This document shows positions 44,520 to 57,900 of a stretch of DNA of 64,000 nt, in pieces. This DNA comes from Aphelenchoides besseyi (lineage: Eukaryota; Nematoda; Chromadorea; Rhabditida; Aphelenchoididae). Location of the stretch: positions 13,392,001-13,456,000 of the forward strand of contig JAMPIQ010000001.1 of the NCBI GenBank assembly GCA_024699855.1, given 5' to 3'. The notes below the pieces were generated by a model that had not been told where the DNA came from, ran no database searches, and saw nothing but the letters and a program-made list of their open reading frames with translations. Made by a program: the position numbers and the translations under genes. Within the stretch, counting starts at the first letter, position 1. Each line of letters begins with the position of its first letter.

Positions 44520-47069
44520 TTATAAAATAGGTGAAAAGTATTCGGCTTTAGATCCTGCAATCCTCAATGTAAAGACATTTTCGATTGATTAACTTACGAT
44601 CACAAGCCGGATCCATGGACTGATAGTGGACGTTGGGGTACAGAAGGAAGTACAGTAAAGCGAAGATAACAAACCCAAAGAAGAAAATCATCTGAAATAC
44701 GAGTGTTTTAGTTGGTAAGTTCGATCACAACTGACTTGTGATATCCAGTGAAATCGATGCATGTCACGAGATGTCAAACGACACGAAGGTAGGAAACGAG
44801 TCAATCCGCTGCATTTGGTGAACAAATCGACTCCAGAATCCTTTATATTCTCAGGACTCTCTGAAATTGGAACTGACGTGTACTGAACACTCGACGATCG
44901 ATAGGGAGCTGATGGTGGTTCCATCGTAAACTTTGGTGTTTGAATATTGTTTGTACCACCGGCAGGTAAAGTCAAAGAACTTAACACAAATCATTTCCGT
45001 CCACTTATGATGTGGTTTACCTTCGAGTATCTTGATCCATCACGAATCCATTTTCCATATGTGTTGGCGTCATTCCGGCAACCGAATTTGCGCGAATGAT
45101 CGGAAGAAGATTGGCGACCAGCGACGCTTCTCGATACCGTTGAGAATTCAGTTTTTGTCTCATGTATTTGAGTAGCGCCAATTTAATCAACGATAAAAAA
45201 ACGATCATGAAACAAACTGCCAACCAAATGTCCAATGCTTTTAAATACGAGACCTTAAAGTTCAATTGTTAGAATGAAAAAACTTCTCTGTACTTGCTCT
45301 TGGCATCATTTCGTTGTAACTAAAGATGAGGAACGTAATTGCAAGGATCACGGAAATCATCTTCAATAGTTGAAGTAATGAAGGATTGTAGAGCGCGAGT
45401 ACACCCGTGATTCTTTACGAGAATGCCGAAGCTGTGACAGTAAGCTTACATTTTGTAGAAAATCACAGTTGTATTGACGTTCTACAATTCTCCATTCCTT
45501 CAAGCACTTACATCTTGGAATTCAGTTTCCTGTAAATAATGTTTAGTTTATTTAACACGATTGTTATCGAACCGATTCCATCCACAATGCAACCCAACTC
45601 GTGATCACAATGGCAGTCGATGGAATGATGAGCTGAAAGGTCGTTGTACTTGTTGAAAACAAGCTAATTTTACTTGCAAAAAACAAAATCCTGAGGCACG
45701 CGTAAAAACGAAGCAAACGTACAAACGACTGTAATCGCCCGTGGCGTAGCTCTCCAATTGTGAGACCACGTACGCTTCTTTGATTTGAAAGTCAGGCAGA
45801 CGAATCTTACTTAACAGCCAATTTCAAATATAACTCTTATTTGTTACCTTAGAGTTAACGCACTAATTTGACCACTGGACCATCGATAGAGAACTTGATC
45901 GGCAGTATATCCATAGCTTTCAATTCCCAACTTGCAGGTCTGAACATCAAATGGAAATAAGACCAGGTCCTGAAATGAGATTGCAGACCAACAGTCGTGA
46001 GAAAACAAACCATTGGACATTCGGCAACAATTGAGATCCTCCGTGAGTAAAGGATTCGTCCATGTTCCTGAAGTCGTAGAAGTGAACGATGTGAAATCGA
46101 TTGTTTCTGTGGATTTTTGGACGCAATGGCGTTTGGCATGAAGGTATCTGGATGCCAAAGAAAATTGGAGTAACTCTCGTGAAGAGCCAATTCGGTTTTG
46201 TTGCGAAAATCCGAAACGTCGTAATTCAATCGCTCGTCGATCCACGTTTCCCGATAAAACATTTCCAGAGCATAATCCATCGTCACCTCCGATACGGCTC
46301 GAATATTACTGACGACTATCGACACGTCAATTGTGACTGGACCTGAAGGTGAAAGAGTTGAATTAAAAACTCCAACAATTACCTCCGTTGTTGCCCGGTG
46401 GTGGTTGTCGATGATCGTAGCGTTGTTTATGAAGAAAGTGTAAAAAATCTCGTGTTTCTCTGCAATTCCACTGTTAAATGTTGTTCGAAGTCAATAATCG
46501 TGTGAGGGACAACTACAACGACATGTTATGATTGAAAGGAAGTAACAATTAAACTGGAATGACATGTAAAAGTTGAATAATGCGGGCTTTAGGATAAACA
46601 AAAACAACTAGACAACATCAAGATCCTCACCCATAAGAGTTGCTTGCAGAGAAAAAGCTAAAGAAAAGCGGAGATACACAATTTCCAATTGTAACAAGTG
46701 AGTTGCGATTACTGTTTTCACTTACCCCTGCTGGAAGACATCGTGAGAATTAGTACTTGGTTTTTTTGAAGCCGAGTGCTTCTTCTTTTTTCCACCATGA
46801 TTTGACGCTGGATCTTCCCACTCCTCTTCAACGGCCTCGTAATCGTCGGATAGATGACCGTCGGCCAGCTCGGCACTATTCATTGCCACCGATCTTGCAC
46901 CACTGACTATCTGAAATGATTTCAAGTGATCACATTTCAGTGTCAACAATACCTCGGCATGTGACGAAGAAGCTGCAGATCCCAAAACAAACCCATTGCC
47001 CGACAGACCGAAACGACAGGACGCTGCCAGCAGCGTTAGGATCAGAAGAACCGACAACCGAATTTCCAT
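44520..47069 (-). CDS. Cys-loop ligand-gated ion channel subunit
   Basis: Minus strand. The probable first exons (47069 to about 46722) encode a signal peptide ([18 protein letters not shown]) and an acidic/Lys-rich stretch. The link to the next exon ([15 protein letters not shown], about 46460) is not resolved. Then come ligand-domain landmarks: [16 protein letters not shown] strand ([12 protein letters not shown]), [12 protein letters not shown], and the Cys-loop [15 protein letters not shown]. Next are [17 protein letters not shown]1 ([20 protein letters not shown]), M2 ([20 protein letters not shown]), M3 ([20 protein letters not shown]), a cytoplasmic loop, and M4 ([15 protein letters not shown]). 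The ending is [10 protein letters not shown] at 44520. The GABA/glycine-like subfamily is suggested by FPFDVQTC and W-x-x-F-D order, but the usual PAR before M2 is absent. One intron (45254-45297) is GC-AG. Confidence 0.8.
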
Positions 47070-49374
47070 TTTATCGAGGAAACGTTTTAATTTGCGTTTT
47101 CATAATCTAAAACAATTTTGCGTAAAAATCAGACAACGAAAAGTTTGTGCAAATGGTCAAAGCGAATTCACGGTCACACTTCTCGAATTGGCCGGTCAAC
47201 TGCCGACTTTTGTTTTTTGTTGCCGTCCGTTAACTCGTCAGTTCAAATCGAATTTCGCGCTTCGTCGCCTTGTTTCCAAGAACCCAAAATACACGACTAA
47301 CAATCTCCTTTTCCACAAATCGAATGAGAAGTAGTGGACAGGCGCCTATTTTCGGCGTGATGATCAGCGGACAACGATGGCGGCCTGTGACGTGAACTCA
47401 AGAACTGAACGTTGGGAGTTGAAACGTGAAATTCAATGGCAGCGTTCAAAGTCCGTGAAATTATGCCAAAAAACAAGTCTCGTCGTCCAGCCGTGACTTC
47501 AGAAATGCGCATAAAATTGAGCTACTCGATGGTCCAATTGGAACGGAAATTCGTCCCCGGAGAATCTCGAAGCTGTTGGTTGCGCAAGAAATCAAATTGC
47601 AAACAACGACAACAAAGTCCGATACAGAGATTGCCGTGTAATCAAAGTCACTTGTCGAATCTTCCAACCTAACTCACAGATGGGCCTCCAAAATTCGTCT
47701 ACACTCCGACTGAAACGGCGATGTCGATCGAACGGAGATTACGAGGAGTTTGGGTCTCGCGAATGTTTTTGTCTTTAACTTCAGAAACACATCTGGAAAC
47801 AATTCCCGAGCCGAGAGAACAGAAAAAATTGAAAAGCAATCAGCGAAATTGTAATGCGATTCGGCGTGAAACGTTCTGCCTTCTCGTGTAAGATCATGAC
47901 GCAAAGATACGATGGGAATCTCGTGCGAACCTCTCGATCTACCGAACGCCAAAACGACTTTCAAATTCGAATTTCATTCGACCGTGTAGACGATTCAAAC
48001 ACGTGCGATTGATGGGAAACGGAAATTCGATTGTTCCCGCAAAAGTTTCCATGAAGTTGCTTCCTTGGATGATCACTTTAGTTCGAACATAAACCAACAA
48101 AACTGAAACGTCGAAGGGCTGCCACAAAGTTTTGTCCTCATTCATCAAAAAAGTCGGCAAAATGGACGAACGAAAAGACGAACAATTAGCGAGTTGACAA
48201 TCAAGAGATGAGAAACGTCAAAAATTAGTCTCTGATGTCCAACAAAAAGATCGATATTCAAGTGTTGAACACTTCCATTGACCACCAAAAAACTCAAGAA
48301 ACATGATCGGCAAAAACGTCAGAGATGTTAATTGGCCATTAGGTTGCACGCAGAATCGCACTTTGAACTCGCGACGATCAGAAACAATCACCGACTAATG
48401 GTCGAATTCACGCCACTTTGTCTCCAACTCTCCAGATCCTTTCGATTCGAGCAAATCAAAGCCACTTTGGAGCTTCTCATTAGCGCGTCTGATTTATTTC
48501 TACGACAAGTTGAGATCCAAATGTTGAGGACCACGCCCTTCGTTTCGTGTGAATTCCAATTTCGCCTTCAATTTCAATCACGTGGTTTCTCTTCACTTTC
48601 CTCAAGATGTTTTCATTCATGTTTCTTGATGTCTACTGATTTGTACTGTAGAGCCATAAATCTGCGAATTTTATTTGGACCACCGAGCTTTCGACTCGAG
48701 TCGAACTCATGACGTTCTTCTGATTCGACCAGTCAGATGAAACAAGAACCACTTCTAATCAAACAAGCAAACGAATCACGATCGTTCATCAACCGAGTTT
48801 ATGGGCTCAAATTTGTCTAATTTATGGGAAACGCGACTCAACGGCCACGCGTTCTCATGAGCGAAGAACTTTCGCTTAGAAGCCAACTGGCAACCCAGCA
48901 CTTAGACGAAGCGTCTTCTTATCGTTTTCCAATCAACCCGAAACGATGTAATTTGCGGCGAAACGGCAAAAACTTTTCCAACAAGACTTCCAAACAACCT
49001 CATGAATCTTGTTCAATTGATATGTTAATCGGGAAAAGTATAGGAATTGAAAGTTTGGTTCCAAAATTGAATGCTTTTGTTTTGACATTAGACAGTCAAC
49101 AGCCTACAGAGTGAAGGGAATTGCGTGACTTGAAGATTATTGAGTTAAAGTAAAAAACGACTCTGCCCTAAACGATTTTGTTTATTGGAAATTCACAAGA
49201 GACGAACAAAACGACGAAATGAACGGAAGCTCTTTTCCGTTTCGTCTTATTCAATAGAACTCAATAGCCAAAAGATTTGCAACCAAAGTGTAGGAACCGA
49301 GCGTGAACTCTTTAGGAGTTTGTTGTGACTATTAGATTAAAGAACTTAATAATCCGAAACATTTGTTGGTGATC
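47070..49374. other. Gene-poor 2.3 kb with weak minus-strand coding signal
   Basis: A minus-strand frame at 47939-48160 (DEDKTLWQPFDVSVLLVYVR, then TIEFPFPINRT) has alternating hydrophobic residues like a beta-sandwich. It abuts a second frame (47674-47964), but I could not build a convincing gene. Plus-strand frames at 48332-48712 and 48824-49114 lack support. It may be a fast-evolving or decayed gene. Confidence 0.35.
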
Positions 49375-51374
49375 ATGTGGTCGCAGTCAGCAAAGAATAC
49401 GAACGTTCTCGTTCTGCTCAACACTCTTTACACCTCCGGATTCGCTTCGATGTCTCCAACTGTTCCACGGCTAACTAGTAGGTTTAAAACTAGTTGTTTA
49501 ACTCCAGCAAGGCTTTCAGGTCGAACAATGCACAGTTTGTATGCAATCTCCTTCGTCGTCTACTCGATTGATATCTTTACCGATTGGCTTCACACTTACG
49601 CGGTTTTGCGCGGCTCAGTGACATCTTTTCCCTTGGAAGATTGGTTTGTGATTGCGTTGGTTGGCATCGCCGTTTGCGGTTCGATGTTAACCATGTTGTT
49701 GTTGGTAAGTGTTTTCTATCGTTTTCTGAACACTTTTTAGGTTCTTTGCATTGAAAATGCGTTCGCCTACCGCGTTCATATCACACCTTATCGCACTGGT
49801 TTAGCCGTGATCTGGGAAGCATTTCTGGAATGGTTGCACTCTTTCAACAATTTTAGAGTTGCTTTCCTGTTCGCAATATTTCATGATGCTCCAATGACGT
49901 TAACAAACTTCTTTCTCATTTCGTCTTGTCGTTGTGCTGGTGGTGACGTGAGTTGAAGCAAACAAGGGATTCAGCTTATAAACTGCAGATTTGGCAATGG
50001 ACGTTGATTCTCTCAACAACTACACTGTTAATTTCGCTCAGTTGGCGTCTCGTTTTGCTCTATTTTGCTTACCGTCGTTTAGTTTGTCCACGTCGCTTCG
50101 AGAGCTCGAACGCTCCATCGAGAACTCAATCTTTTCGCGAACATTTCGAACAACAAATCTCGTTGAGGTTTGTAGCTTTTCAATTCCGGCTAATTAGGTT
50201 TCAGCGATGGCGGACGACTTTGGGATTTTGATGAGACGTGGCCGATTCGATGGTCGATTGCCAAAGTTTACGGCGAGTATCCGATCAAACAACACAAGAT
50301 TGTTTACTACAAATCCAATGGAACACTCGGTCGTTTTCTAGCGTGCTTGGAAACTGCATTTTGTTTTGCATTTGTTTGGGTAAACGACAAAAACGTTTAT
50401 TAACAACAAAGTTTAAGATTTTTCAATTCTTACGCTCAACCATCAAACGAGTCGCTTGTTTGCTTCTGTCCGTCATAATGTACACATTTTGTATCTCTAT
50501 CGCTTGCTTACCGTGCATTCACTTCTACACGTGTCGAAAGCACAGTTTTGCTCGCCGTCACAAATGTTCCAAAGCGTTCGTACGGTAAGAGTTCGACCAA
50601 AAACAAATTGAACTAATCGACCATTTCAGCTATTTCACTCTTCTGTTCCACTACTTCATGTTGATCTTCTCTATTGTGTCAACCGTACTGCTTCTCGGAC
50701 TCAACATCATAATGTTGAGTTCTGTTCACGGTGTTGGTTCCAATAATTTGCCACCAGAAATCTATAAAGTTAGTCCTACCAATTCGTGACCAGGCAAATA
50801 AACAAAGGAACTTGAGTGCAAACCCTCAGCTGTGAACCAAAATTAGAATTACCGTATCGTTTAGGTTTGTCATCTCATTAATCGCAACGAACGCACGATT
50901 CAAACCTTTTTTCTACCGTACATTGGTCATAGACCACAGCTGCAGCACGCAAATGACAGCCAAATGGACGATTGGATTTGTAAGCCGATTTGGGAGGATC
51001 CCAATACCCGACTTCGTTTGCATTCCGGCCCATGGCAAGCAAGAATCGCGCTGAAAGCCAATGAGACCTTGGTTAGTGTCATCAAGTTTTTTACTTTTGT
51101 TTTGTGATTTAGGCGATTTCAACGCAGTTCACTTCAAATTTCACAGTTCTATCTCAACCGACACACACGATTCTCTTTGATTATGCCGTTTTATTTCACA
51201 GTCACAAACAAAAAGGTTGTCATCGTGGATTCAAAACCAAATGGTATCTTTCGCCAAGTGTTAGCTTATGCTTATGAATTGATTTCAGGCGTTTTGTTCC
51301 GCATCTCAACGACCTACCACCACCCTATTTTGTGGCCTGCAAGTCGACGATTCGACTTTTCGAAAAGAATATGA
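49375..51374 (+). CDS. Multipass membrane protein with ectodomain, unknown family
   Basis: From ATG 49375, joins at PRLT/SRTMHSLY, MLLL/VLCIENAF, AGGD/IWQWTL, QISL/SDGGRLWD, AFVW/IFQFLRS, FVR/YFTLLFHY, EIYK/VCHLINRN, NETL/AISTQFTS and HKQK/GVLFRIS; stop at 51374. About seven hydrophobic segments, including SLYAISFVVYSIDIFTDWLH, WFVIALVGIAVCGSMLTM and VACLLLSVIMYTFCISIACL. FHDAPMTLTNFFLISSC recalls the conserved D/E-x-P motif of XK-type proteins, only as a resemblance. After the last TM, a soluble region (RPQLQHANDSQMDDW, SGPWQARIALKAN) ends RRFDFSKRI. No family assigned. Confidence 0.7.
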
Positions 51375-51956
51375 TCGCTTGTTAGAAGCATGTAAATGAA
51401 AACAAATCATTCCAACTTGTTGACCGCAATTTCACCAATAAACTCAAAATTGTGCAACCGGATGTTCGATCACTTTTGTTCGCTTCGGACGTTTCATCTC
51501 GTTAATTTCATTAATTTGCCATTTGCGATCCGATGATAAGACCCAAAACTTTTTTGCCGCCTATCACGCCCTTTGACTAATTGAAAGCAAAAACCCTTCT
51601 GTTGATTATTGAAATGACGCGGCGATCTTTCGTCTACGCACACGATTATCATCTCCAAACGACTGTTGAGAAGCCTGTGGACTCGCCCAACTCGACGGCG
51701 ATAAGAGCGCGGTGTTAATTGAGGCAAATTGGATTCTAACGCCCGTTTAATTAATAAAACCGCTTAATTGGAATCACGATGAACGTAATAAAACTTGGTC
51801 TGCAGAAGAGGGCGCGGCCAAAAGTTGAGAACAACTGCACGGTCTTATATTCCAAATTAGTAGTCAAAGCGATTTGATGGCTCACAGTCGAGTTTTTTGT
51901 CGTGAATCCGCGTTGTTTTTTGGCATCTAAGATCCGATTGCAGGTGTGAAAGCACG
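51375..51956. other. Intergenic, promoter side of the mosaic gene
   Basis: No gene seen. AATAAA-like signals after 51374 probably end the upstream message; the rest should be the promoter of the gene starting at 51957. Confidence 0.45.
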
Positions 51957-54900
51957 ATGCGTATAGCCGTGCTTTTTGCCATCTTGTTGGGCAGTTCGAT
52001 CGCCTCTCGGGCCTTCGAGTTGACCGTCCGTGAAGAAGAAGAGATCAGAGCTCTCGAGGATCCGGAGTTTGTTCAGTCATGGAAAGATTTCTGTATGTTT
52101 GTGTCTGTGGACTTGTTGGTTCAACTCGATTTTAGCTGACCGGATTCTCAGACAGCGTCAAAGCGACAAATACAAACCACAACAGAAGTGGCATCAGTTT
52201 CCGGAAACCGATCATCTTCGCTCAAAACGTGCAACTCCCGTTCATTGTCCTGCCGGATGGACCGGTCAGTTTTGCGAATCACGTAAGTGCGCAACTGAAC
52301 TTTCCATCAATTTACCTTCGTTTTAGCGGTCTGTAATAGCAGCACACCGATTCGACCTATCAATCCTTCCGACCACACAGCGGGAACCGTTATTGAGTTC
52401 CAAGTGAGTACGTCGTGTAAAGAGCCAGTGTCGATCTTCGTTGACTCGCACGTTAACATTTTAATTGTTGAAGTTCAAGTCGCTGAAACTGGAACTCCTG
52501 TTGGTGATCTTTTCGATCCCAGCGGTTAGTTGTATTTTGACATCGACTAAAAAGAATTTTCGTGTCTTCAGGAAACAGAATTATGCCACGATCTGACAGA
52601 GGAGGTACCGCAAGACACGTTTACACATACTTTAATGTCACTAAAACCGTTGGTCCCGGTCTTTACTCGTTCGCTCCAAACTCGCGAACTGATGATGGTG
52701 AGGAATGAAACCTAAAGGTTTTTGAGAGAAAGGTTTAGATTGTACTGTCGTTGCTAAAACTGCAACGTACACACTCATTTACGGCGGTTTTGTGGAAAGT
52801 GTTCATTCCGATGATATTCAAGTCATGGAACCCGCTTTGGATCGTGTCGATCGATATCCGACTCAATTAGTGGTCAGCTATTATGGTTTCACAGTAAGCT
52901 TAGAATAATCTTATAAATCAAACGGAAAGTCTCTTTTAGGTCACAAATTTGTCGTATACGGAAACTGCCAACGTTGTTTCTTTCCATCGTGGTGACAATG
53001 GCGCCATTCAATACGCACCATTGGTTGTTGGAAAACGTTATGGTTGTAACGCGAATAGTTTTGTGGGTTTTATTTAATTGAATAGTAATCGCTTCTTTAG
53101 GTCGGTCCCTACATTTGCTTGGATATGGGAGACTATTATCTGAAAGTAAGTTCTTGAATTTCTTTCAACTTTTATTTTCTTTGCTTCAGGTACGTGGTAC
53201 TGATGACACCGGAAACGTTTGGCAACGAGTCTACAAATACGAATGCAGCGGTTAGTTGGGAGAGGGAAACGGTAAAAAAATTTGGGCGTGAAGGTTTGCG
53301 GTCCATTAATTAGAGAACTTTTGTTTGGGTACGTGCTTCCAAATTGCGATTTTACGATCAAAACGCAAATTGGCAAAGCAAACAAAAAGGTTCCGCTTTG
53401 AGTCGCACATAGCAGTTGATAAGTTGGTTAATTAGGAAATGCTTACCGGCCACACCCTTAGGTTTCTGCATTCAATTAGCCCAAAAACGAAAAAACAAAA
53501 TCTGTGCACTAAAATGAATCACAAAGAATAATTTTACAGATAATCCGTTTATTCCGGTGCCATCAACTCCCGAACCGCCACCGGTTACTACGTGCGAGAA
53601 TGGCGGTAGTCTTGTGAAGCAAGGAAAGAAATACGTCTGTTGGTGTGGACCGCATTATACGGGAACAGTTTGCGAAACAAAAGTCTGCGATCATGGACGA
53701 TTGAGCGATCGAGGAGTGTGTCAATGTGACGACGATGGAGATTACGGTGGAGAGTTTTGTCAGCACATCAAATGCAAATCCAAAGCCTTCGACTTCACAT
53801 CCGACAAGCGCGCTTTGGCGTTCGTTGTTCGAGCACGAAAGAACGACGACGTTTTGAGCCAGATCGCTCAAGCAGCCAATAGCATTGTCAACTACTTCAC
53901 CGAGTTCGAGCCCGGACAGTTTGAATTGTTCTCGTTGACATTGTTTGTTAACGGCGATACGCTTGTACACAAAAGTAAATTCAATACAGCCCTATCCTTC
54001 TTTATGAATGACTTTTAGCTGCAAGAAGCGCCGAAATGTTCCTGAAATATTTTGATGATACTAAGAACCTATGGGCCGACTCTACCACGTGCTCTGATTC
54101 TCTTTTCTTCGCACTCGATGAAGCATTGTTTTTGGACACAATTAAAAACTACCTCAAATCGCCGGTTTTCCTGTTTACTGTAAGCTCCTGGATCTTCTCA
54201 CATTCTTATTCGCTTTTAGGACGCGTTGCCAGGAGACGATTTATCTCAAAAACTGGATGTTGTGAACACGTTGGGCGATTTCCGCAGCCCTGTTTTCACG
54301 ATCCTCTACGATTCGTCCGGCACATGCAGTTTTTCACCAACCGATGAGGGATACGAAGATCTACGACTTTTGGCTCGTCTTACTCACGGTCTTACAATCA
54401 AAGTTAAACCTGATCAGATTGCCAATGCTGCTGCTGGATTGGCGCAAGGATTCTTCAATACGAACATGTTGACTGGAAACGATTTGATCGACTCGTGTCA
54501 ATATGCTCCATCGGAACAAATATTCTTTGTTGATGAATCCGTTAATCAAATCACAGTTGCCGCAGTTGGTGTTGGTCTTCGAATTCGTTTGCTTGATACA
54601 AACGATCAAAAGGTGGCGATAAATAACACCATGACAGTTGGAGATCTAACTGTCGACCTCTTCAACACCCTCGACAAAGGTCACTATCGTTTGTCTGTTG
54701 ATTCGAATGGCGGTACTGCTCCATGTCATTATCGTGTTTACGCTCAATCTCGCTACGAAGCCTTCTTTGCTGCGTCTTACAACGTTAACGAGGATCGCAG
54801 TCTTGCACAACCGATCTATCAACGTTCAGTTCATTTGGTTGGTTTGGTCAATTGGGTTGATTTTCCGGATCCTGAAAACGTTCAAGCCGAAATTCTCATT

Positions 54901-57900
54901 TGGTCGGATGCCAATTCGATTGAAAAAGATCGCCGTCAGTTGTTGTTTGCATCCAATGCAGTTTATCGCGACGGTTGTTCTTTCAATTTGTATTTTGGTC
55001 AATGGGCATGCCAACAACAAAACAAACCCTTCTATGTTAGTTTGTACGCCACCGACTCAACCGGCTACACTGTTTTGCGTACGACCACCGGCCATTGTGC
55101 CACCAATCCCGGTGCAGCAAAAGGTGATTGCTTACATGGTGGTGTCAAATACAAAGGAAAATGTCAGGTAAATAAAATCAAAATAAGACTATTCGTTATT
55201 ATTGGAGTTTTTAGTGTGCTGGCGGATGGACTGGAAAGACCTGTCAAACGGCACTTTGTCTTCACGACGGCACATCCTTTGGCGAATATTGTAACTGTCC
55301 ACGTGGCTATGGTTAGTTATGCGCTAAAATTGTGCTAAAGCAAAAAGTTTAGGTGGCGTACATTGTGAACTAACCCGATGTGAGGATCCGAATACGGACG
55401 TTGATTTTTCGAAGCTAAGAGTCACAGTTTCGATTATTATGCAACTCTCATATGACTTAATTAATACGGTCATAAATATGAAGGCGATTCTTGGAGAAGT
55501 AATTCAAGACATGCAGTACACTCATCCTGAATGGGTTCGGTAAGTCGACATAATCTCTATGTATACAATAGGTTTTCAGACAATACACATTGTGGGATTT
55601 TGACGATAAGACCGTTGAATTTTTAATTGCTACGGATAGTCTACGCGACTTAAGACGAGAAATTGAATTGTGGGAAGGTGATCTGAGAGATGCATCGGTG
55701 AGTTTAAATCACAAAATAGGAATGAAATAAACTTCTTAGAGTCTATGTAAAGACCTATTGATTTACGACGTTTTGATTCAAGCCCTTAGCGACGTTCAAG
55801 CAACGAAACACATGGAAATCTTTTTGTTTGTTCACGGTGGACTAAAACAAGATCTAACCAAACAACAAGATTTGTACGACTTAATTGATCAACTGGAAGC
55901 CAAAGTAAACGGAGCATAAAAACAAGTAATCTCGATTTAGATTCACATTACACACAGCCCAACAAGCAACTGTTATCAATTCGGCAATGAATCGGATGTT
56001 CTCGCAATTGGCAGTATTGCTGCTTATTCCGGTGGTACTTATACACGTGCAAGTGGCGGTTTATCGCTGCTAATGTGGCCATTTAAATGGAGTACAGGAA
56101 TAGTGCACGAAGAGGAACGAGATGACTGTACTCAGGCACTCCAAAACTTCTACTTCCCGGTTTGTTTTCTCTCCAAGAAAACAATCGAAAATTTTTTAGA
56201 TTGCTAGTGAAGCACAAACCTTTTCGCTTCAAACATTTGGTGATATTAAGTCGAAAACGTTTAAGGTCATAGCGCCTGATGGTACGCCGGTTACTCCAAC
56301 TCTACTTTTTGGTCAACCATTATTCGATTCTTACTATACGGTTATGCGAGGTTTGTTAATAATCCTTGAGGTCAATTGATACTTTTTGCTGTAAAGAATG
56401 TAATGAAGGGTGGAATCAACTTGGCAAATACTGCTTGAAAACGAGTAACGGATTTAAAAAGACTTGGGATGACGCTCGTCAATCGTGTATGAATGACGGT
56501 GGTGTTTTGGTTACAATCGAGGATGATCAGACTTACGATTTCGTTAGCAATTTGATTGGTCGCTTTAAAGGTTGGATTGGATTGAATAACAAACGCACCG
56601 GAACCTGGGAATGGGACGAGGGAACGAACGACCCATTGGAAGTATGTTGAGTTTATAGCTGAAGTTTTGCATTGTGTTTTAGGAACGCTACGACAGAGGT
56701 TGGAAAGGTGGTGCACCACCAACACAAACCGACAATCATTGCGCTGTAATGTCAGCGGATGGATTCGTTGATGAAGATTGCTCGATACGTCACGACTTTA
56801 TCTGTGCTGTACACGCTTGTACGATAGAAAATTGATTCTAGACAAACAAGCTAATTTTTAGATGACATCGGATATCTACCAGGAAGTTCCAAAGAAGGGC
56901 ACTTACAACGCGGTATTTGGACGATTCAAATGCAAAGTTATACGAGCGCCTTTGACAAGAGTTGTGGTATTCGTGTTGACGCCCAATCGACTGTGCAAAT
57001 TACCCGTCGTTTTGACACTGTTCCTAACAGTGACGATGGCGAAGGACAAGCGGTTCTTGGTTTCAGTAAGTTTTGCTCGTAGATCTTCTCTAATTGATGT
57101 CTTAAGAAAAAAACTATCAACTTTTGCACGTTTCATCTGGAGTCGACAAATTTGACGATCTCTCAACTCTCGAATACGCTCAGTACAGTTACACGAAAAC
57201 ACACGAATTGCAATTTGTCACTGTAAGTCTGTTTTAATTGACCAGTGACTAGTAATCGGAGTTTAGAAAATCAATCCTCGTGATCAGTGTACATACGAGT
57301 ACGGTACCGATGGTATGTGAATCAGTCATCTCTACGTTTATAGCATTCAATTTTTAGCATTTGCTGCTTCTTTCTTCTCGTACCAAGTCAAATACACCGG
57401 TTTTGATGCTGATGGCTATCCATTCCAACGTATAATCCCGATGTTGGCATTCAAAGACACGGTGAACTGCGAAAACGGTGGAGTGAAGCCGTCGGGCGAA
57501 AATCGTTGTGTTTGCCCACCAAATTGGCGCGGAAAAGGTTTGTTTTGACGTACTTGTGGTTGCCAATTGATGTGCTACAACCTCCCCAAAAGTGTTTTTA
57601 TTGGCAGATAACTGTTTGAACGCTTGTAATTACTCTGTTTAGATTGCCGAACTCCAATCTGTTACGGTGGACGTATCGCGGCAAGCGCCGTGAAATGTAA
57701 ATGTTACCCGGGTTATGCTGGAGACAATTGCGAATTGCGTAAACCATTTCTACTGGTCATTAGATTATAGGTTGTGAATTTTAGCGGTTTGTACTCGTGG
57801 AGAAGCCTCAGGACCAGTACCAGGACCAACAGTTGACAGAACATTCGGTTTGATTGTTGATGGATCGGTAAGTCAGAATTAACCGGAGGCAATCAATTGG

